Below, one piece after another: positions 24,857 to 34,184 of a stretch of DNA of 64,000 nt. The stretch comes from Leadbetterella sp. GTDB lineage: Bacteria > Bacteroidota > Bacteroidia > Cytophagales > Spirosomataceae. Position 1 is the first letter of the stretch; each line of letters begins with the position of its first letter. The stretch spans positions 1-64,000 of the forward strand of contig JAHBUH010000020.1 in the NCBI GenBank assembly GCA_019638185.1, written 5' to 3'. Position numbers and translations under genes: made by a program. The notes beneath the pieces are model-generated. The model saw only the letters and a program-made list of their open reading frames with translations, did no database searches and was not told the DNA's origin.

Positions 24857-25660
24857 ATGATGACCATTTTAGACAAAATAATAGCTAATAAGCGGGAAGA
24901 GGTAGGCCGGGCCAAAGCGGGGGTACCGGTGGAGGCATTGATGGAATATCCGTATTATAGCCGGGAAACGCTCTCTTTGCGGCAGCGGCTTGGAGATGCG
25001 GGGCAGCCGGGGATTATTGCCGAATTTAAGCGAAAATCGCCCTCCAAAGGCGAGATTCACCCGGGCGCAGTGGTGGAGAAAGTGGTCAGCGACTACGGTA
25101 CTTACGGGGCAGCGGGCATCAGCGTATTGACGGATACTGATTTTTTTGGTGGCAGTAAAGATGACCTGATGCAGGCGCGGGAGGCTAACCCGTTCACTCC
25201 TATGCTTCGCAAAGATTTTATAGTGGATGAATACCAGTTGCACGAGGCGCGGGCCTGGGGGGCCGATGTGATCCTGCTGATTGCGGCTAACCTGACACCG
25301 GAAGAGACCCTGTCTCTGAGCCGCAAGGCCCGGGAGTTAAATATGGAAGTTTTGCTGGAAGTGCATGACCGGGAAGAACTGGACCGGAGCCCGCTGGATT
25401 TTGTGGATATCATCGGGGTGAATAACCGGAACCTGAAGAATTTTGCAGAGAATAATGTCAATGCCTCGCTGAACCTGATCCAATACCTGCCGGATACGGT
25501 GGTGAAGATATCGGAAAGCTGCATCAGCAGCCCGGAAACCGTGCAGGAATTATGGGAAGCAGGCTACCAGGGTTTCCTGATGGGGGAGAATTTTATGAAG
25601 ACCGCTGACCCGGGAGAGAGCCTGAAGGCATTTAGAGAAGAAGTAAAAAAGAGGCTATAG
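24857..25660 (+). CDS. trpC: Indole-3-glycerol phosphate synthase
   Basis: A 267-residue TIM barrel that closes the indole ring in tryptophan synthesis. Seen: IIAEFKRKSPSKGEI with the catalytic Lys; SVLTDTDFFGGSKDDL; PMLRKDFIVDEYQL; EVLLEVHDREEL; IIGVNNRNLKNF; and GFLMGENFMK. I chose the ATG at 24857 (a second ATG is at 24860). It is first in a trpC-trpF-trpB operon; trpE, trpG and trpD are not upstream. Confidence 0.97.
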   Translation: MMTILDKIIANKREEVGRAKAGVPVEALMEYPYYSRETLSLRQRLGDAGQPGIIAEFKRKSPSKGEIHPGAVVEKVVSDYGTYGAAGISVLTDTDFFGGSKDDLMQAREANPFTPMLRKDFIVDEYQLHEARAWGADVILLIAANLTPEETLSLSRKARELNMEVLLEVHDREELDRSPLDFVDIIGVNNRNLKNFAENNVNASLNLIQYLPDTVVKISESCISSPETVQELWEAGYQGFLMGENFMKTADPGESLKAFREEVKKRL

Positions 25661-25662
25661 AT

Positions 25663-26283
25663 TTGAAGATCAAAGTTTGCGGAATGCGGGAGGCCGGGAA
25701 CATCCGCGATGTAGCGGAGCTGACCCCGGATTTTATGGGATTTATCTTTTACAGACGCTCGCCGCGGTATGTGGGAGAAGATTTTGTGATGCCTGCATTA
25801 CCGGACGGAATCCGCAAAACCGGGGTTTTTGTGAAGGAACCGGTAGAAAATGTAGTCCGGCTGACCAGGCAGTATGGCCTGGATCATGTGCAGCTGCACA
25901 GCGATGAGTCTCCGGAGTACTGCGCTGAGGTGCGGAAGGCCGGCCTGAAGGTACTGAAGGCTTTTGCAGTGGATTCCGCATTAGATTTTGAGGGGTTAGC
26001 GGCATTTGAGGGGCAGGTGGATTATTTTTTGTTGGATACCAAGGGGGATGGATATGGTGGTCATGGTAAGACGTTTAACTGGAAGATCCTCGCGGATTAC
26101 AAAGGCAGCACGCCTTTCCTGGTAGCGGGCGGCATATCCAATGATAACGTTAGTGAGCTCCTGAAGCTAGAGCACCCCCGGTTTTACGGGATAGATGTGA
26201 ACAGCCGGTATGAGGTTTCACCGGGGCTGAAGGATGTGGCGGCGCTGAGGGAATTATTTTTTAGAGCTAAAATTCTGATGTGA
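25663..26283 (+). CDS. trpF: Phosphoribosylanthranilate isomerase (TTG start)
   Basis: 206 residues, TIM barrel, Amadori step of tryptophan biosynthesis. [14 protein letters not shown] carries the catalytic Cys at the N-terminus; [41 protein letters not shown] with the catalytic Asp, and [16 protein letters not shown] follow. The start is TTG, two bases after the trpC stop; no ATG lies in frame before the conserved KVCGM. Its TGA stop overlaps the trpB ATG by one base. Confidence 0.95.
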   Translation: MKIKVCGMREAGNIRDVAELTPDFMGFIFYRRSPRYVGEDFVMPALPDGIRKTGVFVKEPVENVVRLTRQYGLDHVQLHSDESPEYCAEVRKAGLKVLKAFAVDSALDFEGLAAFEGQVDYFLLDTKGDGYGGHGKTFNWKILADYKGSTPFLVAGGISNDNVSELLKLEHPRFYGIDVNSRYEVSPGLKDVAALRELFFRAKILM

Positions 26284-27467
26284 TGACAAAATATACAGTA
26301 GATGACCGGGGGTATTACGGGAATTTCGGGGGGGCATTTATCCCGGAAATGCTTTATCCGAATGTGGAGGAGCTGAGGCAGAATTACCTCAGCATCATGA
26401 GTGAGCCCGGCTTCCAGGCCGAGTTTCAGCGGTTACTGAGGGATTACGTGGGCCGGCCCACGCCCCTGTTCCTGGCGGAAAGGCTTTCAGAAAAGTACCA
26501 AACGCAGGTTTACCTGAAGCGGGAAGACCTGAACCACACCGGTGCGCACAAGGTAAATAATACGCTGGGGCAGATCCTGCTGGCGGAGCGACTGGGCAAA
26601 AGGAAGATTGTGGCCGAAACCGGTGCCGGTCAGCACGGGGTGGCTACGGCTACCATGTGTGCCCTGAAAGGCCTGGAATGTATAGTGTACATGGGGGAAG
26701 TGGACATTGAACGCCAGGCTCCTAATGTGGCCCGGATGAAGATGCTGGGTGCGGAAGTAAGAGCCGCCAAAAGCGGGTCCAGAACCCTGAAAGACGCTAC
26801 AAACGAAGCCATGCGGCACTGGATCAATAACCCGGTGGATACGCACTATATCATCGGCTCCGTGGTGGGGCCGCATCCGTACCCGGACATGGTGGCCCGC
26901 TTTCAGTCGGTGATCTCAGGGGAAATCCGGCGTCAGCTGGCCGAACAGACCGGCTCGGAAACCCCGGATTATGTAATAGCCTGCGTAGGCGGCGGGTCTA
27001 ATGCTGCCGGCGTTTTCTATCATTTCCTGGAGGATGAGCAGGTAAAGATCATTGCGGCGGAAGCTGCGGGGCTGGGTGTTCAATCCGGGAAGTCAGCCGC
27101 CACCACTTTCCTGGGCAAGCCCGGAATTCTTCATGGCAGCAAGAGCCTTCTGATGCAGACGGCCGACGGGCAGGTAGTGGAGCCGCATTCGGTTTCGGCG
27201 GGCCTGGACTACCCGGGTATCGGGCCACTGCACGCCCACCTGTGGGAAACCGGCCGGGCAAAATTCATGGCCATTACGGATGAGGAGGCCATGCAGGCGG
27301 GCTTTGCGCTGGCCAGGCTGGAAGGGATCATCCCGGCCATAGAGTCGAGCCACGCCCTGGCCGCCCTGGAATATTTACAGGCGGGCCCTTCCGAGAAGGT
27401 GGTCATCGGGCTTTCAGGCAGGGGTGATAAAGACCTGGCTACGTATATGAAGTGGATGGAAATATGA
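26283..27467 (+). CDS. trpB: Tryptophan synthase beta subunit
   Basis: 394 residues, PLP enzyme joining indole and serine. Lys90 in [10 protein letters not shown] binds [21 protein letters not shown] carries the catalytic Glu; [15 protein letters not shown] is the phosphate cup; [12 protein letters not shown] ends the domain. The sequence is of the TrpB1 type that normally works with TrpA. No trpA follows: the ATGA overlap at its end starts a DUF5690 gene. trpA may be elsewhere on the chromosome. Confidence 0.97.
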   Translation: MTKYTVDDRGYYGNFGGAFIPEMLYPNVEELRQNYLSIMSEPGFQAEFQRLLRDYVGRPTPLFLAERLSEKYQTQVYLKREDLNHTGAHKVNNTLGQILLAERLGKRKIVAETGAGQHGVATATMCALKGLECIVYMGEVDIERQAPNVARMKMLGAEVRAAKSGSRTLKDATNEAMRHWINNPVDTHYIIGSVVGPHPYPDMVARFQSVISGEIRRQLAEQTGSETPDYVIACVGGGSNAAGVFYHFLEDEQVKIIAAEAAGLGVQSGKSAATTFLGKPGILHGSKSLLMQTADGQVVEPHSVSAGLDYPGIGPLHAHLWETGRAKFMAITDEEAMQAGFALARLEGIIPAIESSHALAALEYLQAGPSEKVVIGLSGRGDKDLATYMKWMEI

Positions 27468-28729
27468 TCAGGAACTACCTTCAACGCTCCCCCGCCTGGG
27501 TGATCACCCTTTTTACGGCCGTGGCGGCCTTCAGCACGTACCTGTGTTTTTACCCTTTCCGGCGGGCGTACACGGCGGCCACGTACGATGACCTGTATTT
27601 TTTCGGCGTACATTACAAAATCCTGATCATTACGGCGCAGGTGCTGGGGTTTGCGGTATCCAAGGGTATCGGTGTGAAGATCGTTTCGGAGATGAGGCCG
27701 GAGCAGCGGGCTAAAGGACTGCTGGTGTTTACCGGGATCTCACTGGTGAGCATGTTTTTATTTTCTATCACTCCGGCGCCGTATAACCTGGTTTTTGTAT
27801 TTTTGGCCAGTCTTCCGCTGGGGCTGTTCTACGGCGTGATCCTGGGTTTCCTGGAGGGCCGGAAGAGCACGGATATCCTGGTGGCGGCGCTGACGGCTTC
27901 GTTTATTGTGGGGTCGGGGTTTGCGAAGACGGTGGGCAACTGGGTGCTGGAGAACCTGACCACGGATGAGTTCCGGATGCCCTTCCTGGCGGATGTGATC
28001 ATGTACGGGCCCCTGCTGATTTTTGTGGGATTGCTGGCACAGGTGCCGCCTCCGGGTGAGGCAGATAAGCGTGATCGCGCCGAGAGGCTCCCTATGAGCC
28101 GGGAAGAGCGTAAGGGTTTCATGAAGGAGTTTGGGCTGGGCATGGTGCTGTTTGTGATATCGTACTGTATTCTTACCGCTTACCGGGAGTTCCGCGATAA
28201 TTTTATGCCGGAGATGTTTAAGGAGCTGGGTTTTTCCGGGAAGCCGGAGCTTTTTACGCAAACCGAGATCCCGATCGCCATAGCTATCCTCCTGATCATG
28301 GCAGCCATGCAGCTGGTGAAGAATCACCGCCGGGCGTTTAATATCATCCAGGGGCTATTATTGCTGGGCGCTGTCATTATTATGGCGGCCACGCTTCTTT
28401 TTCAGACGGGACACATGAGCGCTATTGTGTGGCTGGTGGCCGTGGGTTTTGGCGCCTACCTGGCGTATTCCATGTGTAACAGCATTTATTTTGAGCGTAT
28501 GCTGGCCAGCTTTCAATACGTGGGCACGGTAGGATTTATGATCACACTGGCCGACTATTATGCCTATTTCGGGAGCCTGGGGGTACTGTTTTACAAGAAT
28601 TTCTTTCAGCATTCCATCTCTAACCTGAATTTCTTTATCGCCATTTCGTATGCCGTAAGCGGGGTGTATTTTGTGCTGGTGCTGTTTTCTGTGGGTTATT
28701 TCAGGCGGAAGGCAGGGCGGGAGGGGTAA
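27464..28729 (+). CDS. DUF5690 family MFS-like membrane protein
   Basis: A 421-residue polytopic membrane protein with about twelve hydrophobic segments and [38 protein letters not shown] and [33 protein letters not shown]. This matches, from memory, DUF5690 proteins, which look like major-facilitator transporters. Substrate unknown. The ATG at 27464 overlaps the trpB stop (ATGA), so it is translationally coupled to tryptophan synthase. That suggests, but does not show, a link to tryptophan or a precursor. Confidence 0.82.
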   Translation: MIRNYLQRSPAWVITLFTAVAAFSTYLCFYPFRRAYTAATYDDLYFFGVHYKILIITAQVLGFAVSKGIGVKIVSEMRPEQRAKGLLVFTGISLVSMFLFSITPAPYNLVFVFLASLPLGLFYGVILGFLEGRKSTDILVAALTASFIVGSGFAKTVGNWVLENLTTDEFRMPFLADVIMYGPLLIFVGLLAQVPPPGEADKRDRAERLPMSREERKGFMKEFGLGMVLFVISYCILTAYREFRDNFMPEMFKELGFSGKPELFTQTEIPIAIAILLIMAAMQLVKNHRRAFNIIQGLLLLGAVIIMAATLLFQTGHMSAIVWLVAVGFGAYLAYSMCNSIYFERMLASFQYVGTVGFMITLADYYAYFGSLGVLFYKNFFQHSISNLNFFIAISYAVSGVYFVLVLFSVGYFRRKAGREG

Positions 28730-28735
28730 GCGGGT

Positions 28736-28927
28736 CTATTCCTCTACCAGGAAATCCTCCAAATTATCGGGGCTTATTATCTTAAACCCGCTGCCCGGGT
28801 AGGTTTTCAGAAAAAGCTGAGGAGATTTTACTTTGGCCCGGGCATTCCATTTGAATTCATAGGCGGTCAGCTGGTCGTTAGCGTCTTCCACCGTTTTGGA
28901 ATCCAGGTCGAACATTTGCCCCAGTTC
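28736..28927 (-). pseudogene. C-terminal remnant of a DUF4143-type AAA ATPase
   Basis: The minus strand reads ELGQMFDLDSK, then LTAYEFKWNARAKVKSP and FLKTYPGSGFKIISPDNLEDFL before a stop. This is the C-terminal end typical of ATPases with a DUF4143 domain (the EFKW..K..P..F...YP pattern). Those proteins have about 380 residues; only 63 codons remain and no ATPase domain is upstream. Confidence 0.6.
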
Positions 28928-28956
28928 ATTAAAATTTTACTTTTCAGGAATGAAAT

Positions 28957-28980
28957 CCAAAAAAGTTGTAACTTTTTTGG
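28957..28980. repeat. 24-bp perfect palindrome
   Basis: Arms CCAAAAAAGTT and AACTTTTTTGG flank GT. It lies between two gene remnants; no gene reads cleanly into it. It may be a relic of a terminator, operator or mobile-element end. Confidence 0.5.
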
Positions 28981-28983
28981 AAT

Positions 28984-29058
28984 TTAGCTGGAGAGCCCCC
29001 TTTCCTTCAAGTCTCCTGTATCACGGACGGGGCGGAAGGTTTTATTGTGGTAGTTCAT
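28984..29058 (-). pseudogene. N-terminal remnant of a small conserved Bacteroidota protein
   Basis: The minus strand encodes MNYHNKTFRPVRDTGDLKERG followed by three residues and a stop. The first eleven residues match, from memory, a family of about 110-residue proteins often labelled 'n-acetylglutamate synthase' (MNYxNKxFRPVSN). The rest is lost. The sequence around its ATG is repeated imperfectly near 28922-28955. Confidence 0.5.
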
Positions 29059-29106
29059 TAAAGTTTTCCGGAATGAAAATGGTAACTCATGAAATTCCCG
29101 ATTCCC

Positions 29107-30063
29107 TTACCTGTTAAAAAGGCTCTCCACAAACGCCATCTTATTAAATACCTGCAGATCCTCCATCTTTTCGCCTACACCGATGTATTTTACCGGGATT
29201 TTGAATTCATCGGAGATGCCGATCACCACGCCGCCTTTGGCGGTGCCGTCCAGCTTGGTGATGGCCAGGGAGTTTACGTCGGTTACGCGGGTGAATTCGC
29301 GGGCCTGGATCACAGCGTTCTGGCCGGTACTGCCGTCCAGGACCAGCATCACTTCGTGGGGGGCTTCGGGCAGTACTTTCTGCATGACGCGCTTGATCTT
29401 GCCCAGCTCGTTCATGAGGTTTACTTTGGTGTGGAGGCGGCCGGCGGTGTCTATGATGATGACATCGGCGCCTTTTTCCAGCCCGGCTTTCACGGCGTCA
29501 TAGGCTACGGAGGAGGGGTCAGTGTTCATGCCGTGGTCTATGACTTCCACGCCTACGCGCTCACCCCAGAGTTTCAGCTGGTCTACTGCGGCGGCGCGGA
29601 AGGTGTCTGCTGCGCCCAGCACCACTTTTTTGCCGTTCTGAGTGAAGTTATGGGCCAGCTTGCCGATGGTGGTGGTTTTTCCCACCCCGTTTACGCCTAC
29701 CACCATGAGTACGTAGGGCTTGGGCAGGTTTTCGGTTTCGAAGCTGTTCGTTACGTCCTGGGAGTTATTTTCCTGGAGCAGGGCGGCTACCTCTTCGCGG
29801 AGGATGCGGTCCAGCTCGCCGGTGGACGTATATTTATCCCGTGCCACCCGTGCTTCAATGCGCCGGATGATCTTTACGGTGGTTTCCACGCCTACGTCTG
29901 AGCTGATGAGGATCTCTTCCAGCTCATCCAGTACTTCTTCGTCCACTTCCGATTTTCCCACGATGGCCTTGGTGAGCTTATCGAAGATCCCGGTCTTGGA
30001 CTTTTCCAGTCCTTTATCTAAAGATTCTTTTTTGTCTTTGCTGAAAAAATCAAAAAAACCCAT
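29107..30063 (-). CDS. ftsY: Signal recognition particle receptor FtsY
   Basis: 318 residues; SRP GTPase that docks ribosomes making membrane proteins to the inner membrane. NG-domain motifs are clear: [15 protein letters not shown] (G1), [28 protein letters not shown] (G3), [11 protein letters not shown] (G4) and the closing [14 protein letters not shown]. The acidic A domain is very short, as is usual in Bacteroidota. Separate transcription unit with its own -7 box; downstream lies a stretch of gene remnants. Confidence 0.97.
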   Translation of the reverse strand: MGFFDFFSKDKKESLDKGLEKSKTGIFDKLTKAIVGKSEVDEEVLDELEEILISSDVGVETTVKIIRRIEARVARDKYTSTGELDRILREEVAALLQENNSQDVTNSFETENLPKPYVLMVVGVNGVGKTTTIGKLAHNFTQNGKKVVLGAADTFRAAAVDQLKLWGERVGVEVIDHGMNTDPSSVAYDAVKAGLEKGADVIIIDTAGRLHTKVNLMNELGKIKRVMQKVLPEAPHEVMLVLDGSTGQNAVIQAREFTRVTDVNSLAITKLDGTAKGGVVIGISDEFKIPVKYIGVGEKMEDLQVFNKMAFVESLFNR

Positions 30064-30084
30064 TCTTTATTGTTTGAATTTGTA

Positions 30085-30092
30085 CAAAAGTA
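30085..30092 (-). promoter_or_regulatory. -7 box of ftsY
   Basis: The minus strand reads TACTTTTG, matching TAnnTTTG, 22 bp before the ftsY ATG. No clear -33 element. Confidence 0.5.
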
Positions 30093-30183
30093 GTTAATAA
30101 TTTAAGCCCCTAATAATGAAACGATGGCTTTTGTGGAAAGAACCGCTCAGTTTGCACAGGGAACATACAGAAAATGGCACAAA

Positions 30184-30220
30184 GACAAACAGCACAGATG
30201 AGTCACCTGTGCTGTTTGTC
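30184..30220 (-). terminator. Terminator of the adaptor/TolC operon
   Basis: Perfect 14-bp stem GACAAACAGCACAG / CTGTGCTGTTTGTC with a 9-nt loop, 23 bp after the adaptor stop; TTTG follows on the minus strand. Confidence 0.75.
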
Positions 30221-30242
30221 TTATAGGGCTGTATTAGTGAGC

Positions 30243-31649
30243 CTATTTCTTTTTGTCTTTCTTTTCCGGCTTTGGCTGGGCGTTTTTGTCGATGACCTTA
30301 CTACCGTCTTCCAGGCGTTTGGATACCTCGATGAACGGACCGGTGATCACCTGCTCGCCGGCTTTAAGACCGGAGAGAATCTCGATATTCCCGGTGGAGA
30401 TATCGGTAATGCCGGTAGTAACTTCCCGTTTTTTGGCTACGCCGTTTTCATTGACAAACACCATTTCCTTTGGTTTTTCCACCTTGGTGTGGTCTTCTTT
30501 GACGGCACCAAAGCGGCCACCCTCGTCCTGTGATTCCGTTGTTACCGGGGTTTCCGCAGTACGGGTGGTGACGGCCGAGATAGGGATGGTCAGCACACCG
30601 GATTTCTTTTCAGTGATGATGTCTACGGTGGCGGTCATGCCCGGTTTGAAGGGATATTTTTTGCCACGGGAGTGATCGATCAGGTCCCGGTAAGATTCCG
30701 GCAGGATCTTGATCCGCACCTCAAACTCGGTTACGGATTCGGTGCTGTTACTGGCAGCGGCGGTCAGTGAGCCGCCGCTGCCGATGGCCGTATTCGCCAC
30801 GCGCGTTACCAGCCCTTTGAATTTCTTATTCTGGTCGCTGTAGGCATCCACATCTACAATCACGGTGTCACCCATATCCACCCGGATGATGTCATTTTCA
30901 TTCACGTTCACCCGTACTTCCATGTTATTCAGGTTAGCGATCCGCAGCAGTTCCGTACCGGCCATCTGGGAGGTACCCACTACTCTTTCCCCCAGTTCCA
31001 CGGCCAGCTTGGAGACGATTCCGCTCACGGGGGCGTAGATATTGGTTTTGCGAAGGTTTTCAGAGGCGTCTTTCAGGGCGGCTTCCGAGCTGTTTATCCC
31101 GAAACGGGCGGCTTCAAAGTTAGCCTTGGCCGAGGCCAGGTCCTGGCGGGCGGCCAGGAGGTTAGCTTCCGCGGTCTGGAGGTCAGCCAGGGAAACCACT
31201 TTGTCTTCGTACAGTTTTTTCTGGCGGTTAAACTCGGTTTCCAGGCGGGCCAGCTGGGACTCGGCCCGGGAGATGGCAGCGCGCGACTGCTCAGCCGAGG
31301 CCTTGCTCTGGTTCACGCCGGCTTTGGATCTTTCTACCAGCGAGATGTAGTTCTCGGGCTGGATCCGGAGCAGGAGCTGGCCTTTCTGAACGGAGTCTCC
31401 TTCCTTCACATACAGGGCAATGATCTCTCCCGGTACGTCAGGTGATATTTTCACTTCCACTTCCGGCTGGACCTTGCCGGAGGCCGAAACCGACTGGGTG
31501 AGATTTCCTGTGGCCACTTTCATGATTTCCACTTCGGTGGGTTTTTCGGCGCCGATCCATCCGGCTTTTTTGCCGATGATGAGGAACAGGATCAGTGCAG
31601 CCAGCAGGCCGGTGATCACCCATATCATTTTTTTAGACTTCTTTTTCAT
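30243..31649 (-). CDS. HlyD/RND-type periplasmic adaptor of an efflux system
   Basis: 468 residues. One N-terminal membrane anchor (IWVITGLLAALILFLIIG), a biotinyl-lipoyl-like half (VSASGKVQPEVEVKISPDVPGEI), a long coiled coil of alpha-hairpin heptads (about residues 95-185), the second lipoyl half (IYAPVSGIVSKLAVELGERVVG), and beta-barrel domains. It would bridge an inner-membrane pump to TolC. The C-terminus is basic and low-complexity (KPEKKDKKK). TolC is encoded 12 bp upstream on the same strand, but no pump gene is in the operon: ftsY comes next. The partner must come from elsewhere, perhaps a MacB-type ABC transporter. Confidence 0.88.
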   Translation of the reverse strand: MKKKSKKMIWVITGLLAALILFLIIGKKAGWIGAEKPTEVEIMKVATGNLTQSVSASGKVQPEVEVKISPDVPGEIIALYVKEGDSVQKGQLLLRIQPENYISLVERSKAGVNQSKASAEQSRAAISRAESQLARLETEFNRQKKLYEDKVVSLADLQTAEANLLAARQDLASAKANFEAARFGINSSEAALKDASENLRKTNIYAPVSGIVSKLAVELGERVVGTSQMAGTELLRIANLNNMEVRVNVNENDIIRVDMGDTVIVDVDAYSDQNKKFKGLVTRVANTAIGSGGSLTAAASNSTESVTEFEVRIKILPESYRDLIDHSRGKKYPFKPGMTATVDIITEKKSGVLTIPISAVTTRTAETPVTTESQDEGGRFGAVKEDHTKVEKPKEMVFVNENGVAKKREVTTGITDISTGNIEILSGLKAGEQVITGPFIEVSKRLEDGSKVIDKNAQPKPEKKDKKK

Positions 31650-31661
31650 ATATCTGTCGGT

Positions 31662-33092
31662 TTAGAATTCAAGCGGTTTGTTCTGATAAAAATCTAATAC
31701 TTTGGTCCGGAAAATATAATCGTATTTTGCAATGACGAGGTTGGTATTGGCCCGGTCGAGGTTCGTTTTGGCCAGGTTATAGTCTACAAAAGTACCTGCT
31801 CCGGCGTTATACCTTTTCTCGGCAGCAACGAACGCCTTGTTCAGCGCTTCTGCCTGGGCCAGGGTGGCGGAGTATTTCTTCCGGGCATTCAGCATATCAA
31901 TATACGCCTGATCAATGTTCTGTTTGATCTGGATTTCAGTGGCCTTGTTCTGGAGGTCCACCTGTTTTTTCTGTATCTGTGCCGCCTGGGTCTGGTATTT
32001 GGTGTTGAAACGGTTAAAGATAGGTACGTTCAGCGAAAGGCCGAAACTCAGGTTCTGGTTATTGCCCAGCTGGTTAAAGTAGGGAATGTTTTCCATGGTG
32101 TAGCTGGTTTCGGGCCAGTTGATGGTCACGGGAACGGTCTGTCCCTGGAACTCGGCCGAGATCGGAATCTGGCGCGAAGAAGTAGTAATGGTTCCGGCGC
32201 GCTTAGCCACACTGGAATAGGCCGTACCCCAGTTGGTACTCAGGGAAATGGTGGGATGCCCCAGGCTTCGCGCAATGGCGATGTTCCGGTCTGCGGCATT
32301 CATCCGGATCTTTCCTGCCCTGACCTCGGGGAGAAAGCTCAGCGCGGTCTGGTAAATAGAGGAAGAAGAAGCTTCCTGAGCCAGCATCTGGGGGTCTGGT
32401 ACTTCGCTCTTCACTACGCTGAACATCATTTCCAGGGGGGCGTTCATGGTTCTTTTGAGGGCCAGGAAGGCCGACTCCCGGCTGTTTTCGGCATTGACCA
32501 GGGCCAGTTCATCATTGGCCTTCTGGGCGTCCAGGTCGAAGAGATTGGTCTCAGGAAGCGCGCCGCCGTCTATCAGTTTCCGGGTGCGGTCATACTGCAG
32601 GCGGGTCACTTCCAGCTGTTTCTGGGACACTTCGATGAGGTCTTCGGCCGAGAGCACATTGAGGTAGGCCACGGCCACCTGCAGGGCAATGTTATTTTTC
32701 TGGGTCTGCACGTCGGTCATGGTGGCTTCCAGCGACAGCTTATCCCTTTCCACGGCGTTTTTGAGGCGGTTTCCCTGGTAAACCGGCAGGTTCAGCCCCA
32801 CGCCCATGTTATTGGTTCCGATGGTCTGGGTAACAATGCCGTTCGTAAAGGGATCCACGTTCCGGCCGGTATTGCCGTTTCCGCTCATAAAACCGGTTAC
32901 AGAAGGGAGGCGCTGGGCCTTGGACTGGTTCAGCAGGTTATCGCTGTTTTCCACGGCCGCTTCCGACTGCCGGATGGTAATGTTATTCTGAAGAGCATAT
33001 TCTATGCAGTCGCGCAGGGTAAATGAACTCCCGCTCTGGGCGGTCACCCCCTTGGCTATCATCAGAAAGAGAAGCATATGTAGGTACTTCAT
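31662..33092 (-). CDS. TolC-family outer-membrane efflux channel
   Basis: 476 residues with a signal peptide (MKYLHMLLFLMIAKGVTAQ). It has the duplicated TolC pattern: FTLRDCIEYALQNNITIRQSEAAVENSDNLL at the N-terminus, then two long helical repeats with LNVLSAEDLIEVSQKQLEVTRLQYDRTRKLIDGGALP and AFVAAEKRYNAGAGTFVDYNLAKTNLDRA. It forms the trimeric exit duct for the adjacent adaptor. First gene of a two-gene minus-strand operon. Confidence 0.92.
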   Translation of the reverse strand: MKYLHMLLFLMIAKGVTAQSGSSFTLRDCIEYALQNNITIRQSEAAVENSDNLLNQSKAQRLPSVTGFMSGNGNTGRNVDPFTNGIVTQTIGTNNMGVGLNLPVYQGNRLKNAVERDKLSLEATMTDVQTQKNNIALQVAVAYLNVLSAEDLIEVSQKQLEVTRLQYDRTRKLIDGGALPETNLFDLDAQKANDELALVNAENSRESAFLALKRTMNAPLEMMFSVVKSEVPDPQMLAQEASSSSIYQTALSFLPEVRAGKIRMNAADRNIAIARSLGHPTISLSTNWGTAYSSVAKRAGTITTSSRQIPISAEFQGQTVPVTINWPETSYTMENIPYFNQLGNNQNLSFGLSLNVPIFNRFNTKYQTQAAQIQKKQVDLQNKATEIQIKQNIDQAYIDMLNARKKYSATLAQAEALNKAFVAAEKRYNAGAGTFVDYNLAKTNLDRANTNLVIAKYDYIFRTKVLDFYQNKPLEF

Positions 33093-33225
33093 ATCTATTG
33101 AAATGGGTTAAACAGATGGCTTGAAAAGCACAGTGCAAGTTTACTACAATATGATATGCGGTATCCGTATTTTTATTTGAACGGTTAAATACAAAGGGTG
33201 AACAGGATTTCTGCGGGGTGAATGC

Positions 33226-34068
33226 TTATATTTTCTTGGGGGTGGTGCCGTACTTTTCCTTAAAGCTCTTGATAAAGTGGGACACGGAGTCGAAGCCCAC
33301 CGCCTCGGCCACTTCTTCCACGGTATTCAACTTGTTTTTGAGAAGGAAGTGGGCGTGTTCCAGCTTTTTGGCCCGGAGGCGGGCGGCGGGCGGTTCGCCG
33401 TATTTTTCGGAGAATTCCCGTTTAAAAGCGGAGAGGCTGCGCCCGGAGATCCGGGCCAGGTCATGGATAGTGAGGTTTTTGAGATAAAAGGTATTGATGA
33501 CGTAGTCCAGGTCTATTTTTTTGCCGCTGAAGTTATCCAGCAGGAATTTCCGGAAGTTGCCCTCGGTATCGGCATTGATCAGGTGCAGCAGGAGCTCCTG
33601 GGCTTTCAGGCGGAGGAAGTGTTCCAGGTAACGGGTTTCGGCCCGGAAATAGGGCAGCACGGATTCCACAAATTTTTCAAAGGATTCATCCGCCGCCAGT
33701 TTCAGTACCCAGGAGGGCGACTGCCGGGGCGGGCCTTCCTGCAGGATACCGGTGTTCTGGTTCACAAACTCGCGGAGGAGGGCGCTGTCAATAAAAAACA
33801 CGAGGCTTTTGTAACCGGCATTGGTAGACTCGGAATAGAGGTAATAGCCTTTCCTGACAAAGAGCAGGTCTCCTTTTTTTACGCGGAACTCGGTCTTTTC
33901 CGAGCGGAAGATCTTGTCGCCCTCCAGGATGTAGATCACCGTATTTTCCTCGAAGAAGATCTGGTTACTGAAGGGGTAGAGGTTACTCCGGAACGCCACA
34001 AAGGTGTTTTTCCTGAATTTCAGGGATTCAAACGGCTGGGACGGTATTTCGGAAGGAATTCTGAGCAT
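33226..34068 (-). CDS. AraC-family transcriptional regulator
   Basis: 280 residues. The N-terminal about 170 residues form a cupin-like sensor (NTVIYILEGDKIFRSEKTEFRVKKGDLLFVRKG). The C-terminal two helix-turn-helix motifs are LTIHDLARISGRSLSAFKREFSEKYGEPPAARL and NTVEEVAEAVGFDSVSHFIKSFKEKYGTTP, the AraC signature. It lies on the same strand just before the TolC/adaptor operon, so it may control it. The ligand is unknown. Confidence 0.92.
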   Translation of the reverse strand: MLRIPSEIPSQPFESLKFRKNTFVAFRSNLYPFSNQIFFEENTVIYILEGDKIFRSEKTEFRVKKGDLLFVRKGYYLYSESTNAGYKSLVFFIDSALLREFVNQNTGILQEGPPRQSPSWVLKLAADESFEKFVESVLPYFRAETRYLEHFLRLKAQELLLHLINADTEGNFRKFLLDNFSGKKIDLDYVINTFYLKNLTIHDLARISGRSLSAFKREFSEKYGEPPAARLRAKKLEHAHFLLKNKLNTVEEVAEAVGFDSVSHFIKSFKEKYGTTPKKI

Positions 34069-34184
34069 ACGTTCTGTTAACTGATGTTACGCATTTCGTG
34101 AAATAGGTTTAATCCCATAGATTATGTATCTGTTGTAGTTTGATAATAGTATGTAGCATCAACTGCTAAGTTAACGGATCGTGT

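Noticed and set aside
30184..30220. The 14-bp inverted repeat as an insertion-sequence end or operator
   Set aside because: Its place after the adaptor stop and the following T residues fit a transcription terminator better; no target-site duplication is seen.
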